Shown in pieces: positions 17,788-25,922 of a stretch of DNA of 64,000 nt. Under the pieces are notes generated by a model. The model did no database searches. It was not told where the DNA came from and saw only the letters and a program-made list of their open reading frames with translations. Both the position numbers and the translations under genes were made by a program. How positions within the stretch are numbered: the stretch's first letter is position 1; every line of letters begins with the position of its first letter. The DNA comes from Chromatiales bacterium (GTDB lineage Bacteria > Pseudomonadota > Gammaproteobacteria > Steroidobacterales > GCA-2729495): positions 1 through 64,000 of the forward strand of contig JACKNI010000007.1 of the NCBI GenBank assembly GCA_024234935.1, written 5' to 3'.

Positions 17788-17955
17788 GGTCTGGGCTCCT
17801 CGGGGAAAATGGACCGGGATGATTTGCTGCAGATTCGCTGTTGTGCGCGGTTTCCGCCAGCAGTCGATGCAGTTTAGCGGAACAGACCGGCGCAGTACGG
17901 CGTCCCCGAGTGGCCATTAGCCGGCAGTGACCGGTGTGCGGGCGACGTGCCGGGT

Positions 17956-17961
17956 TAAGAT
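17956..17961 (+). promoter_or_regulatory. Candidate -10 box of a leaderless transcript (TAAGAT)
   Basis: TAAGAT lies nine bases before the ATG at 17971 with no Shine-Dalgarno sequence between them. This is the spacing expected when transcription starts at or next to the start codon. Confidence 0.35.
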
Positions 17962-17970
17962 CCCGCTCCT

Positions 17971-18990
17971 ATGCAGCAGAAGAATCATCAGGTCGTACTC
18001 ACCCGGCCATTGTCCGGCGTGCCGGTTGCCGACGATTTCCGTGTGCAGGAAGGGCCGGTTCCCGAGCCCGGCCCCGGTGAACTGCTGGTCAGGCACGTTT
18101 ACCTCTCGCTGGATCCCTATCAACGCTCGGCGATCGCCGGTCGCCACCTGGGCAGCCGGCAACCGCTGGGTGCCGGAGGCATGCCGATGGCCGAGACTGT
18201 GGGCCAGGTATTGCGCTCGCGAAACCCCGCCTACCGCGAGGGCGACTATGTGCGGCATTTCGGTGGCTGGCAGGAGTACGCGCTGTCATCAGGCGAGCAG
18301 ACGGAGGTGCTGGCGAAAAGCCGCGCACCCCTGTCGACCTGGCTCGGCGTCCTCGGCATGCCGGGACTCACGGCCTGGGCAAGCATGGTGGAGCTCGCAG
18401 ACGTTCAACCCGGTCAGGTGGTACTGGTTTCAGCTGCGCTGGGTCCGGTGGGTTCGATGGTCGGACAGATCGCGATGCAGCGGGGGGCAGTCGCGGTCGG
18501 CATCGCCGGGTCTGATGAAAAATGCACCTTTGTACGCGAACTGGGTTTCAGCGCCTGTGTCAATTACCGGTCTGCGGATTTTCCGGGAGCGCTGGCCGCG
18601 GTACTGCCTGGCGGTGCTGATATCTACCACGACAATGTCGGTGGCCAGATGCTGGCTGATGCCTTCACGGTGCTGAAGAACTACGGCACGGTGATCCTCT
18701 GTGGCCTGATGGAGCGCTACAACGATCCATCCCGCTCAAAGCCGCTGGATCTTGCGCTGCCGATCGTCAGGCGCGCAGTGATGAAGGGTCTTGTGGTCAC
18801 GGATTTTGAAGACCGTCGCACGCAGTTTGTCGATTTCGTTGCGCCGCGGATCGCGGACGGCCGGATACGTTATCGGGAGGATCGGGCCATCGGTATTGGC
18901 GCTACCGGCGTGCACTTTGCGCGCCTCATGCGCGGTGAGAATCTGGGCAAGTCCATCGTCGTGCTGGGCGATGAGGTCACGCAGCCCTGA
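17971..18990 (+). CDS. NADP-dependent oxidoreductase, CurA / prostaglandin reductase (MDR) family
   Basis: 339 residues. It is a zinc-independent medium-chain dehydrogenase of the leukotriene B4 12-hydroxydehydrogenase type. Markers are LVRHVYLSLDPYQRSAI, LGVLGMPGLTAWASMVE, VLVSAALGPVGSMVGQIA (the NADPH-binding loop, with Ala-Leu-Gly where AAGAVG is usual), YHDNVGGQMLADAF and GTVILCGLMERYN. These enzymes reduce the C=C bond of alpha,beta-unsaturated ketones and aldehydes. The start has no ribosome binding site but a -10-like box close by. It ends at a strong bidirectional hairpin shared with the convergent pilus operon. Confidence 0.88.
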   Translation: MQQKNHQVVLTRPLSGVPVADDFRVQEGPVPEPGPGELLVRHVYLSLDPYQRSAIAGRHLGSRQPLGAGGMPMAETVGQVLRSRNPAYREGDYVRHFGGWQEYALSSGEQTEVLAKSRAPLSTWLGVLGMPGLTAWASMVELADVQPGQVVLVSAALGPVGSMVGQIAMQRGAVAVGIAGSDEKCTFVRELGFSACVNYRSADFPGALAAVLPGGADIYHDNVGGQMLADAFTVLKNYGTVILCGLMERYNDPSRSKPLDLALPIVRRAVMKGLVVTDFEDRRTQFVDFVAPRIADGRIRYREDRAIGIGATGVHFARLMRGENLGKSIVVLGDEVTQP

Positions 18991-19030
18991 AACAGGCGAT
19001 CGGCATCAGACCGCAATTTTTCGCTGCATG

Positions 19031-19064
19031 AAAAAGGGGCTGCGCATCCCTGCGCAGCCCCGCT
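19031..19064. terminator. Bidirectional hairpin terminator
   Basis: A perfect 10-bp stem (GGGGCTGCGC / GCGCAGCCCC, 19036-19045 and 19052-19061) has a six-base loop. A run of five A on its left gives a U tract for minus-strand transcription, and CGCTTT follows on the right. It lies between the convergent reductase gene and the last pilin gene. Confidence 0.85.
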
Positions 19065-19083
19065 TTCGTGTGCCTTTCCGGTC

Positions 19084-19692
19084 CTAGAAACTGTAGGCCA
19101 GGTTGTAGTTGGTGTTTATCGCATAGGTGGTGGCAGTGGCGTTGCCCTGTATGGAGCCGCTGCTCGGGTTGCCATCGTCGCCGCGTGCTTCAAGAATCTG
19201 CACGACGTCGCCCGGCAGCGTACCGAACACGATTACATGCCCGCTCATGTTGTAGAGGTTCTGTTCGAAACCGATCAGGCCGCCAAAGGCGTGGGCAGGC
19301 TGCTGGTAACTTGCCGCAGTGGCATCGACGGGCCCCTTGAGAAAGCCGGCGCCGCGCAGGTGCTTCCAGATCAGGCGCGACTCGTTGGTATTGTTAGTGC
19401 TGTTCCAGTTGCCGGCGATGACGCCGTTGCCGTTGCCGTTGTCCGCAGCGCTCCAGGTGCCGGGAAAGCGGCTCGAGGCCGAGGGGTCGTCACCCGGCAG
19501 CACGCCGTAGCGGTCCTGATAGGCGAGGATGGCCGCGGTAATGCCCTTGTAGTCGTTCTCGACCTTGCTCACCTTGGCGTTGGTGATCATCTCCTGCCCT
19601 TTCAGCACACCGCCGATCAGCAAGCCGATAATGACGAGAACGATTGCGATCTCCACCAGGGTAAAACCCCGCTGACGGGAATGCCTGACCAT
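19084..19692 (-). CDS. Type IV prepilin-like protein (MSHA operon, last gene)
   Basis: 202 residues. A short basic leader ends in RQRGFTLVEIAIVLVIIG, a canonical class III prepilin cleavage site (G|FTLVE) followed by the hydrophobic assembly helix. The C-terminal domain is rich in Gly, Asn, Ser and Ala, as in secreted globular pilin heads. The ATG at 19692 has AGGAG upstream; a longer frame to 19878 has no conserved content. It could be the major pilin or a minor one; its isolated position (128-base gap after the preceding gene) and clear ribosome binding site would fit a highly expressed pilin, but this is inference. It is processed by a prepilin peptidase encoded elsewhere. Confidence 0.8.
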   Translation of the reverse strand: MVRHSRQRGFTLVEIAIVLVIIGLLIGGVLKGQEMITNAKVSKVENDYKGITAAILAYQDRYGVLPGDDPSASSRFPGTWSAADNGNGNGVIAGNWNSTNNTNESRLIWKHLRGAGFLKGPVDATAASYQQPAHAFGGLIGFEQNLYNMSGHVIVFGTLPGDVVQILEARGDDGNPSSGSIQGNATATTYAINTNYNLAYSF

Positions 19693-19820
19693 AGTCGACT
19701 CCTGGATATGCAACGAAGCCCGCGGCTCCGGGGTTAATTCACGAATTCCGGGTTGATTGTGCGCGACCGCTTCCGGTCGTTCTGTCAAACGGGTCACAGT
19801 TTCACTTAATTGCCGCGACC

Positions 19821-20615
19821 TCAGGGCAACCTGCCGGCGCTGACCATCTGGCCATACAGGGTGCCGGGTGCGATCCACGTCACAAGATCGTCAAAACTGC
19901 TGCCTGTTGCGGTGCTCATGGTATGGCTGACGAATACCTCGTCGCTGGCGACAGGGTAGCTGCGGCCGGATGGCCCGCCGCCGAGAGTTGCGCCGACATT
20001 TTCCTGTTCGTCGGCAGAACCTGGCGTTGCAAAGTCCTTGCCCAGCGACAGCAGCACCGCCGGAGCAGTTGCCGTGATGATCGCACCGCTTGCGCAGGCG
20101 GTCGCGGACGATCCGGCTGCGGTGCTGCAGACATCCAGACTGGGTGCGAGATTCGCCAGTGTGACGTTGCGCATCTCGCCAGGCCGGACAAAGTCCCAGT
20201 TGCCGTCGCTGTCAGCATCGCTGTTGCTGACGGAGTAGCGGATCGGATCGCCCCATGCATCGAGCAGCAATTGATCGGCGTTTCGTGAGCCTGGCAGCCC
20301 CAGCGTCGCGGCCGGTACAAATCCATGCTGGCGCGTGCAACCGTTTGCCGTAGCTGATGCCTGTCCGTTGCTGGCCGGTGTGGCCGGACAGGGCAGGGCA
20401 TCGTGAGCGAGCGCATAGCCTATCAGTGCCTCGCGGATATCTTCGAGCTGCTTCCTCGTGGTATCGATACGTTGCTGATCCATGCGTGCACTGAGCGGCA
20501 TGATCAGTCCGCCGAGCAGCAATCCCACGATCAGCAGCACGATGGACAGTTCGAGCAAGCTGAAGCCCCGTTGCGGAGATGAGAGGGAAGCCTTGCAATG
20601 TGTGGGGTTCAGCAT
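19821..20615 (-). CDS. Prepilin-type N-terminal cleavage/methylation protein (minor pilin)
   Basis: 264 residues. The leader carries SPQRGFSLLELSIVLLIVG (cleavage after Gly, Glu at +5), then a Pro-rich break GGLIMPLSARMDQQR. A long globular part includes GYALAHDALPCPATPA and LLDAWGDPIRYSV. This second motif (AWGxPxxY) is common in pseudopilins and minor pilins. Two Cys pairs could form disulphides. It starts with an overlap on the upstream gene stop and is part of the MSHA-like operon. Confidence 0.82.
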   Translation of the reverse strand: MLNPTHCKASLSSPQRGFSLLELSIVLLIVGLLLGGLIMPLSARMDQQRIDTTRKQLEDIREALIGYALAHDALPCPATPASNGQASATANGCTRQHGFVPAATLGLPGSRNADQLLLDAWGDPIRYSVSNSDADSDGNWDFVRPGEMRNVTLANLAPSLDVCSTAAGSSATACASGAIITATAPAVLLSLGKDFATPGSADEQENVGATLGGGPSGRSYPVASDEVFVSHTMSTATGSSFDDLVTWIAPGTLYGQMVSAGRLP

Positions 20616-22048
20616 GAGGTGACACTCAGGGTGGCGTCGATACAGAACAGGATGTCGTTGAAGCTGCTGTTGACGGCGCCGGACTGGTAGTTGCCGTTGC
20701 CGGCGACATTCGGGTGGTTGCTCGCGTTGCGACCTTCCAGATAGTTGCTGATATCGCTGCGTGTGTCGGCATTCATCGGCGGCTCATCGCGAATCTGGTC
20801 AAGTGCCGCAAGCCGGCTGCCGGAAAACATCACGATGGCCGCATACGCGCCCGTACCGTTCACACGGAGGCAGGTCGTGCAGCTCGTGACCGGTGTGGCG
20901 TTTGGCTGGAAGTCCATCGCGACGGCGTAGAACAGGTGGTCTTTCCAGTGCTGCCAGAGCGCAGCCATCGTGGGCGTCCATTCGGGAACGGTGGCGGTAT
21001 TGCAGGCGCTGAGGACACCGGTTGAACCATTGCCCGTGCGGCTGTTGGAATCGTTGACGATGTTGGCTACGCGGCCGCTCAGTTCTCCGACCGGCGTGTC
21101 GTTGTACTGCGGTGCGCTCCGGTATTCGGCCAGATCCACCGGTGCGGGCCAGGGCAGTCTGGGGTCGGCCGCGCCGCCCGGATTGCGCTTGCCGTAGTCG
21201 GCAATGCATCGGGCTGCCGCGCTGGTCAGCGCGGTGAGCTGCGCGGTCACGTCGGCGCGGCGCATGAGGCGATCCTCGATTTCGCCGCGCGTGATGAAGA
21301 TCATCTGGTCGTTGACCGCAGTACCGCCCGGATCGGCAGCAATGAAATCGTCGATGGCATCGGCAGCATTGCTCACAGTGCTGTTGTTGATGCCGGAGGC
21401 GGCATCATTGTCGAGATAACGTGACGCAACGTAACTGCCACCGCATTGCTCGACGCCGCTGGCGATTGTGGCGCGGGTCTGTCCGGTGATCGGCGGCCCC
21501 GGCGCGATGATGACCGCAACCGGCCGCTCACCTGCGGTAACCCCGGCAATCAGTGTGCTGCCATCAGCGGCAAGCACGCGGAACTGGCCACTGGAGTCCG
21601 TGTTCAGCAGCTCGGGTTCATTCGCAGCGGCGGCTTTCCATGTGCCAGATACCGCATACCAGAGACATTCGCTGCCTTTGCCGCGACCGGGGTCGATGCC
21701 AATCGTCCGCCACGGAAAGCGGCCCAGCATGTTGCGATAGCGGGCGCCGCAGTTTGTTTCGTGGGCTTCACCTTCGGCGGTGCTGCCGGTGGCATCGATA
21801 TCCGGACAGGGCAGAAAGCCGTATTTTCCGGGGTGAGTTGCATCGTGTGTGACGACGTAGCCGAGCAGGGCTTCCTTGGCATCGGCGAGGGCGGCAGCGT
21901 TTTTCGCGGTGCGCGAGGCTGAAGCCAGCTGGCCACTGATGTTGCGCGAAAAAAGCACGACGGCGCCCAGTACCAGCAACAGCAGCATGAGCAGCAGGGC
22001 GGCACCCTGTTGCCGGTCACGTGCAGGAATGGCGGCGATGCTGCGCAC
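20609..22048 (-). CDS. PilX/MshP-like single-pass pilus assembly protein
   Basis: 479 residues from a GTG start. RQQGAALLLMLLLLVLGAVVLFS gives one N-terminal membrane helix in the style of PilX_N proteins (QxGaAL...). A long extracytoplasmic domain with many Asn/Thr/Ser and several Cys follows (for example FLPCPDIDATG, and CTTCLRV near the end). The repeated GYVVTHD...FLPCPD pattern also appears in the next gene's GYALAHDALPCPA, so the two pilin-like proteins share a head-domain motif. It probably acts in pilus fibre priming. The exact equivalent among mshO/P/Q is not resolved. Confidence 0.65.
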   Translation of the reverse strand: MRSIAAIPARDRQQGAALLLMLLLLVLGAVVLFSRNISGQLASASRTAKNAAALADAKEALLGYVVTHDATHPGKYGFLPCPDIDATGSTAEGEAHETNCGARYRNMLGRFPWRTIGIDPGRGKGSECLWYAVSGTWKAAAANEPELLNTDSSGQFRVLAADGSTLIAGVTAGERPVAVIIAPGPPITGQTRATIASGVEQCGGSYVASRYLDNDAASGINNSTVSNAADAIDDFIAADPGGTAVNDQMIFITRGEIEDRLMRRADVTAQLTALTSAAARCIADYGKRNPGGAADPRLPWPAPVDLAEYRSAPQYNDTPVGELSGRVANIVNDSNSRTGNGSTGVLSACNTATVPEWTPTMAALWQHWKDHLFYAVAMDFQPNATPVTSCTTCLRVNGTGAYAAIVMFSGSRLAALDQIRDEPPMNADTRSDISNYLEGRNASNHPNVAGNGNYQSGAVNSSFNDILFCIDATLSVTSC

Positions 22049-22057
22049 GGGCGTGCG

Positions 22058-22498
22058 TCAGGGGGTCCAGCTCTGGCCCGGTTTGAGCCTCACGCTGCGG
22101 CCGTCGGCAGTGTCCAGCAGCGTTACCGTATTCTGCGTGTCAGGCCCACGACGGACCTGCACCGGTGAGTCCTTGCTGGATGCGGCGCGGCCGTTTATCC
22201 AGACCATCGGCGGCCCGTCACTGCGTTTCAGTATGCCGTTCAGCACCACCCGGCCGCCAATCGGCGCACTGGCCGCTGCATCAGGATTGCCAGGATGAAT
22301 CGACGGCCGCGCGGCATCCAGCGCACGTCGCTCTTCGTCGGTCATGAACAGGCGGCCCAGGCCGGGCGACATCTGCTGATCGAGTGCAACAGCCGGCTGG
22401 CTGCCAGCGAGCATGTTGCAGGCCACCAGGCCGAGCGCTGACAGGACTGGCAACAGCGTGCGGTGGCGTGCGGAAATACAGGGGTAGCTGCTGCTCAT
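22058..22498 (-). CDS. mshK: MshK-like pilus protein
   Basis: 146 residues from the ATG at 22498. GTG at 22504 and ATG at 22501 are in frame too; GGAGAG spacing favours the later ATGs. It has an N-terminal hydrophobic segment with ALGLVACN, which may be a lipobox or just a signal. LGRLFMTDEERRALDAAR and VVLNGILKRSDGPPMVWINGR follow, which match the inner-membrane MSHA protein MshK and related PilP-like proteins. It lies in the expected order between mshJ and the pilins. Confidence 0.72.
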   Translation of the reverse strand: MSSSYPCISARHRTLLPVLSALGLVACNMLAGSQPAVALDQQMSPGLGRLFMTDEERRALDAARPSIHPGNPDAAASAPIGGRVVLNGILKRSDGPPMVWINGRAASSKDSPVQVRRGPDTQNTVTLLDTADGRSVRLKPGQSWTP

Positions 22499-22500
22499 CA

Positions 22501-23127
22501 TCACTCTCCGTGGTTGACAGCCGCGAGGCTGGTGCCGGACGGGATCGAAAACCAGACCAGCTCGCAGCTGCCGCTGAGATTGGCTTGATCGCTTTCCGGC
22601 GGAGCGTTGCGCTCCAGGCGCTCGATATTGCAGGAACGTACGTGGAACAGGCCCGGTGCGTCCCCGAGTTTGTCCAGCAGTCTCAGCAGATCCGCTTCAT
22701 GGACGAGGCCGAGCTGCAGGTCCATCGGGGTGTCGAATACCGGGGCGCTGATGCCAGCCACGAGATACGGCGCTGCAAAAACTTCCTGCGGCCCGGTCGT
22801 GTAACGCAGGTAGGGCAAGCCAAGTGTCGCGGCGCTGTTGCGGAGTGCCTGCACCCACTGCAGCCGCTGGTCGGGGCCAACGATGCCGTTCCCGGTCAGC
22901 TGGCGATAAATGGCTGAAAACTGCTCGCGCGCCTCGCGCCGGCTGATCAGTTCCCTGCGCTCCTGCTCGATGCTGGCCAGTTCCTGACGTTCCGCCTCCA
23001 GCGTGTTGTCCAGGCGCGTGCGATATACCGTGGTGGTGCCCCACAGCGCCGCTCCGGCCAGCAGGCAGAGTGCCGGCAGCAGCATGCCCTCACGCAGAAA
23101 TCTCCAGTCAGGGTCAGGCCTTGTCAT
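22501..23127 (-). CDS. mshJ: MshJ-like (PilO-type) pilus assembly protein
   Basis: 208 residues. It has one N-terminal membrane helix (about 13-30), a Glu/Arg-rich coiled coil (about 35-70) and a ferredoxin-like globular end. This is the general build of PilO/GspM/MshJ. It overlaps the preceding mshI-like gene by 14 bases and the following mshK-like gene by ATGA/GTGA-type contact. With MshI, MshK and MshN it would form the inner-membrane alignment complex linking the platform to the secretin. Confidence 0.75.
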   Translation of the reverse strand: MTRPDPDWRFLREGMLLPALCLLAGAALWGTTTVYRTRLDNTLEAERQELASIEQERRELISRREAREQFSAIYRQLTGNGIVGPDQRLQWVQALRNSAATLGLPYLRYTTGPQEVFAAPYLVAGISAPVFDTPMDLQLGLVHEADLLRLLDKLGDAPGLFHVRSCNIERLERNAPPESDQANLSGSCELVWFSIPSGTSLAAVNHGE

Positions 23128-24712
23128 TGCCGGTCCTCATGACGATATCGATGGCGAAAGTGGCTTCCCCGGCCTTGTCCTCACGGGAAACCTCACCGCT
23201 CAGCGTTGAGGTGGGCCGGATGTCCAGCGGCTGTTGCCGGGCGTTTACCGAGGTCACCCGCGGGTCTGCGCGCAGGCTGTTCATGAAGCTTTCAACTTCG
23301 GCAAAGGCCAGAGGGTAACTGCGGTCGAAGGGCTCGATACGTCCGCGCACCGTGATGCGGATCCGGCCCACAGCCGGCATGCCGGTGCCTGCATCGTCTC
23401 CGGATTCTGTCTCCGCGTCTGTTGGTGCTTCGCTGCCCTCGTCCGGGGCAGGATTGAAGGCCGCGAGCGGCGACCAGCCTATGGCGTCGATCTGCAGTCG
23501 GGGCTGCCGATCTACCGCGCGGCTGACCAGTTCGAAGATCTCCCGCGGCTCGGTACGGTTGGCTACGAGCGCCTGCCAGGCGCTGACGACCTCGCGCATC
23601 TGCAGCGGATCCATACCGCTGTAAGCCTGATATTCGGAGTGGGTCTGCACGCCCGCAGTCACGGTGTCGAGCGAGTTGCTGACCTCGCGTGTTTCCATCC
23701 TGGTATCGAGGAGCGACAGGCCATTCCAGGTGCCGGCGAGGAGTGCCGTGGTGCCGAGCACCAGACAAGCCGCCTGCGCGTATTTCCGGACCTGCCCCAG
23801 ATGGAAATATTGTCGTCCACCGGTGGGCAGGTAATTTGCGGCAGGCGCGTGGCGGCGCAGGGTTTCAATGAACAGCAGATCGGCCTGGCCGGGACGCAGC
23901 TCTGCCCCGATGCCGAGCTCGGCCGTTACGCTGTCCAGGCTTGCCGGATGCAGATGAAAGCCTTCGTGCCCGCCGCCAGCTGCAGCTGCATTTTTTTGCG
24001 CCGCTGCCGGTTCACCGAGCAGAAACACATCGAGGGGGTTGGTTGCGCTGACGATGAAGCTGGGGTCGAAGTAGCGCACGCTTTCATCGAGCTGGCGCAG
24101 CAGGTGGAGCATGTCACCCGGACGCGCCGACAGCGACTTTCGCAGCAGGCGGCTGCTGATCAGCTTGCGGTCGCGGAAAAAGGCCAGACGCAGGCGTCCT
24201 TCCTGATCGCGCGTGACCAGCAATGCAGCGGCTGTGCAGCCGGCGGTCTTTGTTTGCAGCTTTTCGAGGACGGTCAGACTCAGCAGGGCCGGGCTGCAGA
24301 TCCCGGCGACCGGCAGCTTCGCAGCGGTCAGCTGTTCGATAAGCGTGCGGAGATGGTCCGGTTTGGTCAGCGCGCTGAACAGGACATCCTGCCCCTGTGT
24401 GCTGTCGGTCGCTCGGCCCTGCACCGTTGCCGTGCTGAACTCGGTGCGTGGAAAAGCGCGCGCGAGTTTGCGTTCGAGCATGGCTTTCCGGTCGCGTCGG
24501 CCAAGCCTGGCAATCCGGTCCCGGCTGTACACCTCCTCGAGTACGTCGGCGATGATGTAGATGGTTCCGCCATTCTGGCGCAGGAAGGCGAGCAGCCTGG
24601 AAGGCTCTCCGGAAACCGGTGAGTAGCTGGCAACCGGCATGTAGCTGTCACCATGCCAGGTGTACAGCACACCGCTGTCGATGCCGAGATGAATGACGTG
24701 TTGTACGCGCAT
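23114..24712 (-). CDS. mshI: MshI-like protein (PilM/GspL-type with PilN-like part)
   Basis: 532 residues from the ATG at 24712; the longer frame to 24757 overlaps mshG and is unlikely. The N-terminal cytoplasmic half has an actin-like pattern (HLGIDSGVLYTWHGDSY, later LLRQLDESVRYFDPSFIVSA). One membrane helix (about 325-345, ACLVLGTTALLAGTWNGL) is followed by a periplasmic PilN-like domain with a low-complexity acidic insert. It is expected to contact the ATPase/platform complex inside and MshJ outside. It starts one base after the mshG stop. Confidence 0.75.
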   Translation of the reverse strand: MRVQHVIHLGIDSGVLYTWHGDSYMPVASYSPVSGEPSRLLAFLRQNGGTIYIIADVLEEVYSRDRIARLGRRDRKAMLERKLARAFPRTEFSTATVQGRATDSTQGQDVLFSALTKPDHLRTLIEQLTAAKLPVAGICSPALLSLTVLEKLQTKTAGCTAAALLVTRDQEGRLRLAFFRDRKLISSRLLRKSLSARPGDMLHLLRQLDESVRYFDPSFIVSATNPLDVFLLGEPAAAQKNAAAAGGGHEGFHLHPASLDSVTAELGIGAELRPGQADLLFIETLRRHAPAANYLPTGGRQYFHLGQVRKYAQAACLVLGTTALLAGTWNGLSLLDTRMETREVSNSLDTVTAGVQTHSEYQAYSGMDPLQMREVVSAWQALVANRTEPREIFELVSRAVDRQPRLQIDAIGWSPLAAFNPAPDEGSEAPTDAETESGDDAGTGMPAVGRIRITVRGRIEPFDRSYPLAFAEVESFMNSLRADPRVTSVNARQQPLDIRPTSTLSGEVSREDKAGEATFAIDIVMRTGNDKA

Positions 24713-24713
24713 G

Positions 24714-25922
24714 TCAGATGGTCCCGAGTTTGCCGATGGTGTCGTAGATGGGACCAAGCACCGAGAGCATCACCCAGCCAAGGATGAGTCCGAGGATGAC
24801 GGTCATGGCCGGTTCGATGAGTGTCTGCAGGCGGTTAACTGCCTCGTTGACTTCGCGGTTATAGAAGTAGGTGACGTTTTCCAGCGCTTCATCGAGTTTG
24901 CCGATGTCTTCGCCCATCTTCACCATGCGCAGGACGAGTGGTGGAAAGAGCCCGGCCTGGCCGATCGATCCGCTCAGCGAGTTGCCTTCATCGACATAGG
25001 CCGAGACCTCGTCAATCGCTTCGGCGATAACGACATTTCCTGCCAGTTCACGCGAGGTCTTCAGTGCATCGACGATGGTGATGCCGGACGCATACATGAT
25101 CTGGAAGTAGGTGACGAAGCGGCTCATGATGATCTTGCTGAGGATGGGTCCGAAGACCCACACCTGCAGTTTCAGCCGGTCGAAGGCCCGCCGTGATCCG
25201 GCGTCGTGTCTGACCAGCCAGTTCCCCATGATCCCCAGCACGACCGGACCGCCAAGCAGCAGGTACCAGAACTCGACAACTACATCGGAGGTCGCGATCA
25301 ACGCTCTGGTGTGCAGGGGCATGTCCTGGCCCATGGTTTTCAGGAATGCACCCATTTGCGGCACGACATAGAGCATCAGGAAGAACACCACGGCAAACAC
25401 CACGGTGCCGACAAAGGCCGGGTAGAGCATGAGCTTTTTTGTCTGTGCGATCAGCTCATCCTGCCATTTCAATGTCTCCGTCATCCGTGCCAGGACCTGG
25501 GACAGTTCACCGGAGCGTTCACCGGCACGCACCAGGGCGACAAAAACGTGGTCAAAGGTGGCGGGATAATCGCCCAGCGCTTCAGACAGGCTCTTTCCGC
25601 CTTCGACAGCCAGTGATATCGAGGCGAGTACGTTTCGAAACGAGGGGTTGGCTGTGCTGTCGCGCAGGTCGCGCAGTGCCTCGAGTATCGGCAGGCCGGC
25701 GCGATGGGCCTGCTCGAGATGGAAGCAGAAATTGATGAGTTCTCGCCGGTCGACTTTCTTGCCGGCGGCGCCGATCTGGCGTCTGCTGAGTGGGCGGCAG
25801 GTGACCAGCTGCAGCCCGATCTGCAACAGGCGCGAGTCGAGCTCTGTTTCGCTGTTTGCCGCCAGCTCACCATGCAAGATGCGGCCGCTGGCATCGACGG
25901 CGCGATAGTTGAAGGCAGTCAC
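24714..25922 (-). CDS. mshG: MshG-like inner-membrane platform protein (GspF/PilC family)
   Basis: 402 residues from a GTG that overlaps the mshE stop as GTGA. The N-terminus FNYRAVDASGRILHGEL is typical of this family. Two GspF domains follow (about 65-190 and 265-390) with conserved LPILEALRDLRD and TIVDALKTSRELAG, and three membrane segments (about 165-195, 215-235 and 370-395). It forms the platform around which the extension ATPase works in pilus assembly. Confidence 0.9.
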   Translation of the reverse strand: MTAFNYRAVDASGRILHGELAANSETELDSRLLQIGLQLVTCRPLSRRQIGAAGKKVDRRELINFCFHLEQAHRAGLPILEALRDLRDSTANPSFRNVLASISLAVEGGKSLSEALGDYPATFDHVFVALVRAGERSGELSQVLARMTETLKWQDELIAQTKKLMLYPAFVGTVVFAVVFFLMLYVVPQMGAFLKTMGQDMPLHTRALIATSDVVVEFWYLLLGGPVVLGIMGNWLVRHDAGSRRAFDRLKLQVWVFGPILSKIIMSRFVTYFQIMYASGITIVDALKTSRELAGNVVIAEAIDEVSAYVDEGNSLSGSIGQAGLFPPLVLRMVKMGEDIGKLDEALENVTYFYNREVNEAVNRLQTLIEPAMTVILGLILGWVMLSVLGPIYDTIGKLGTI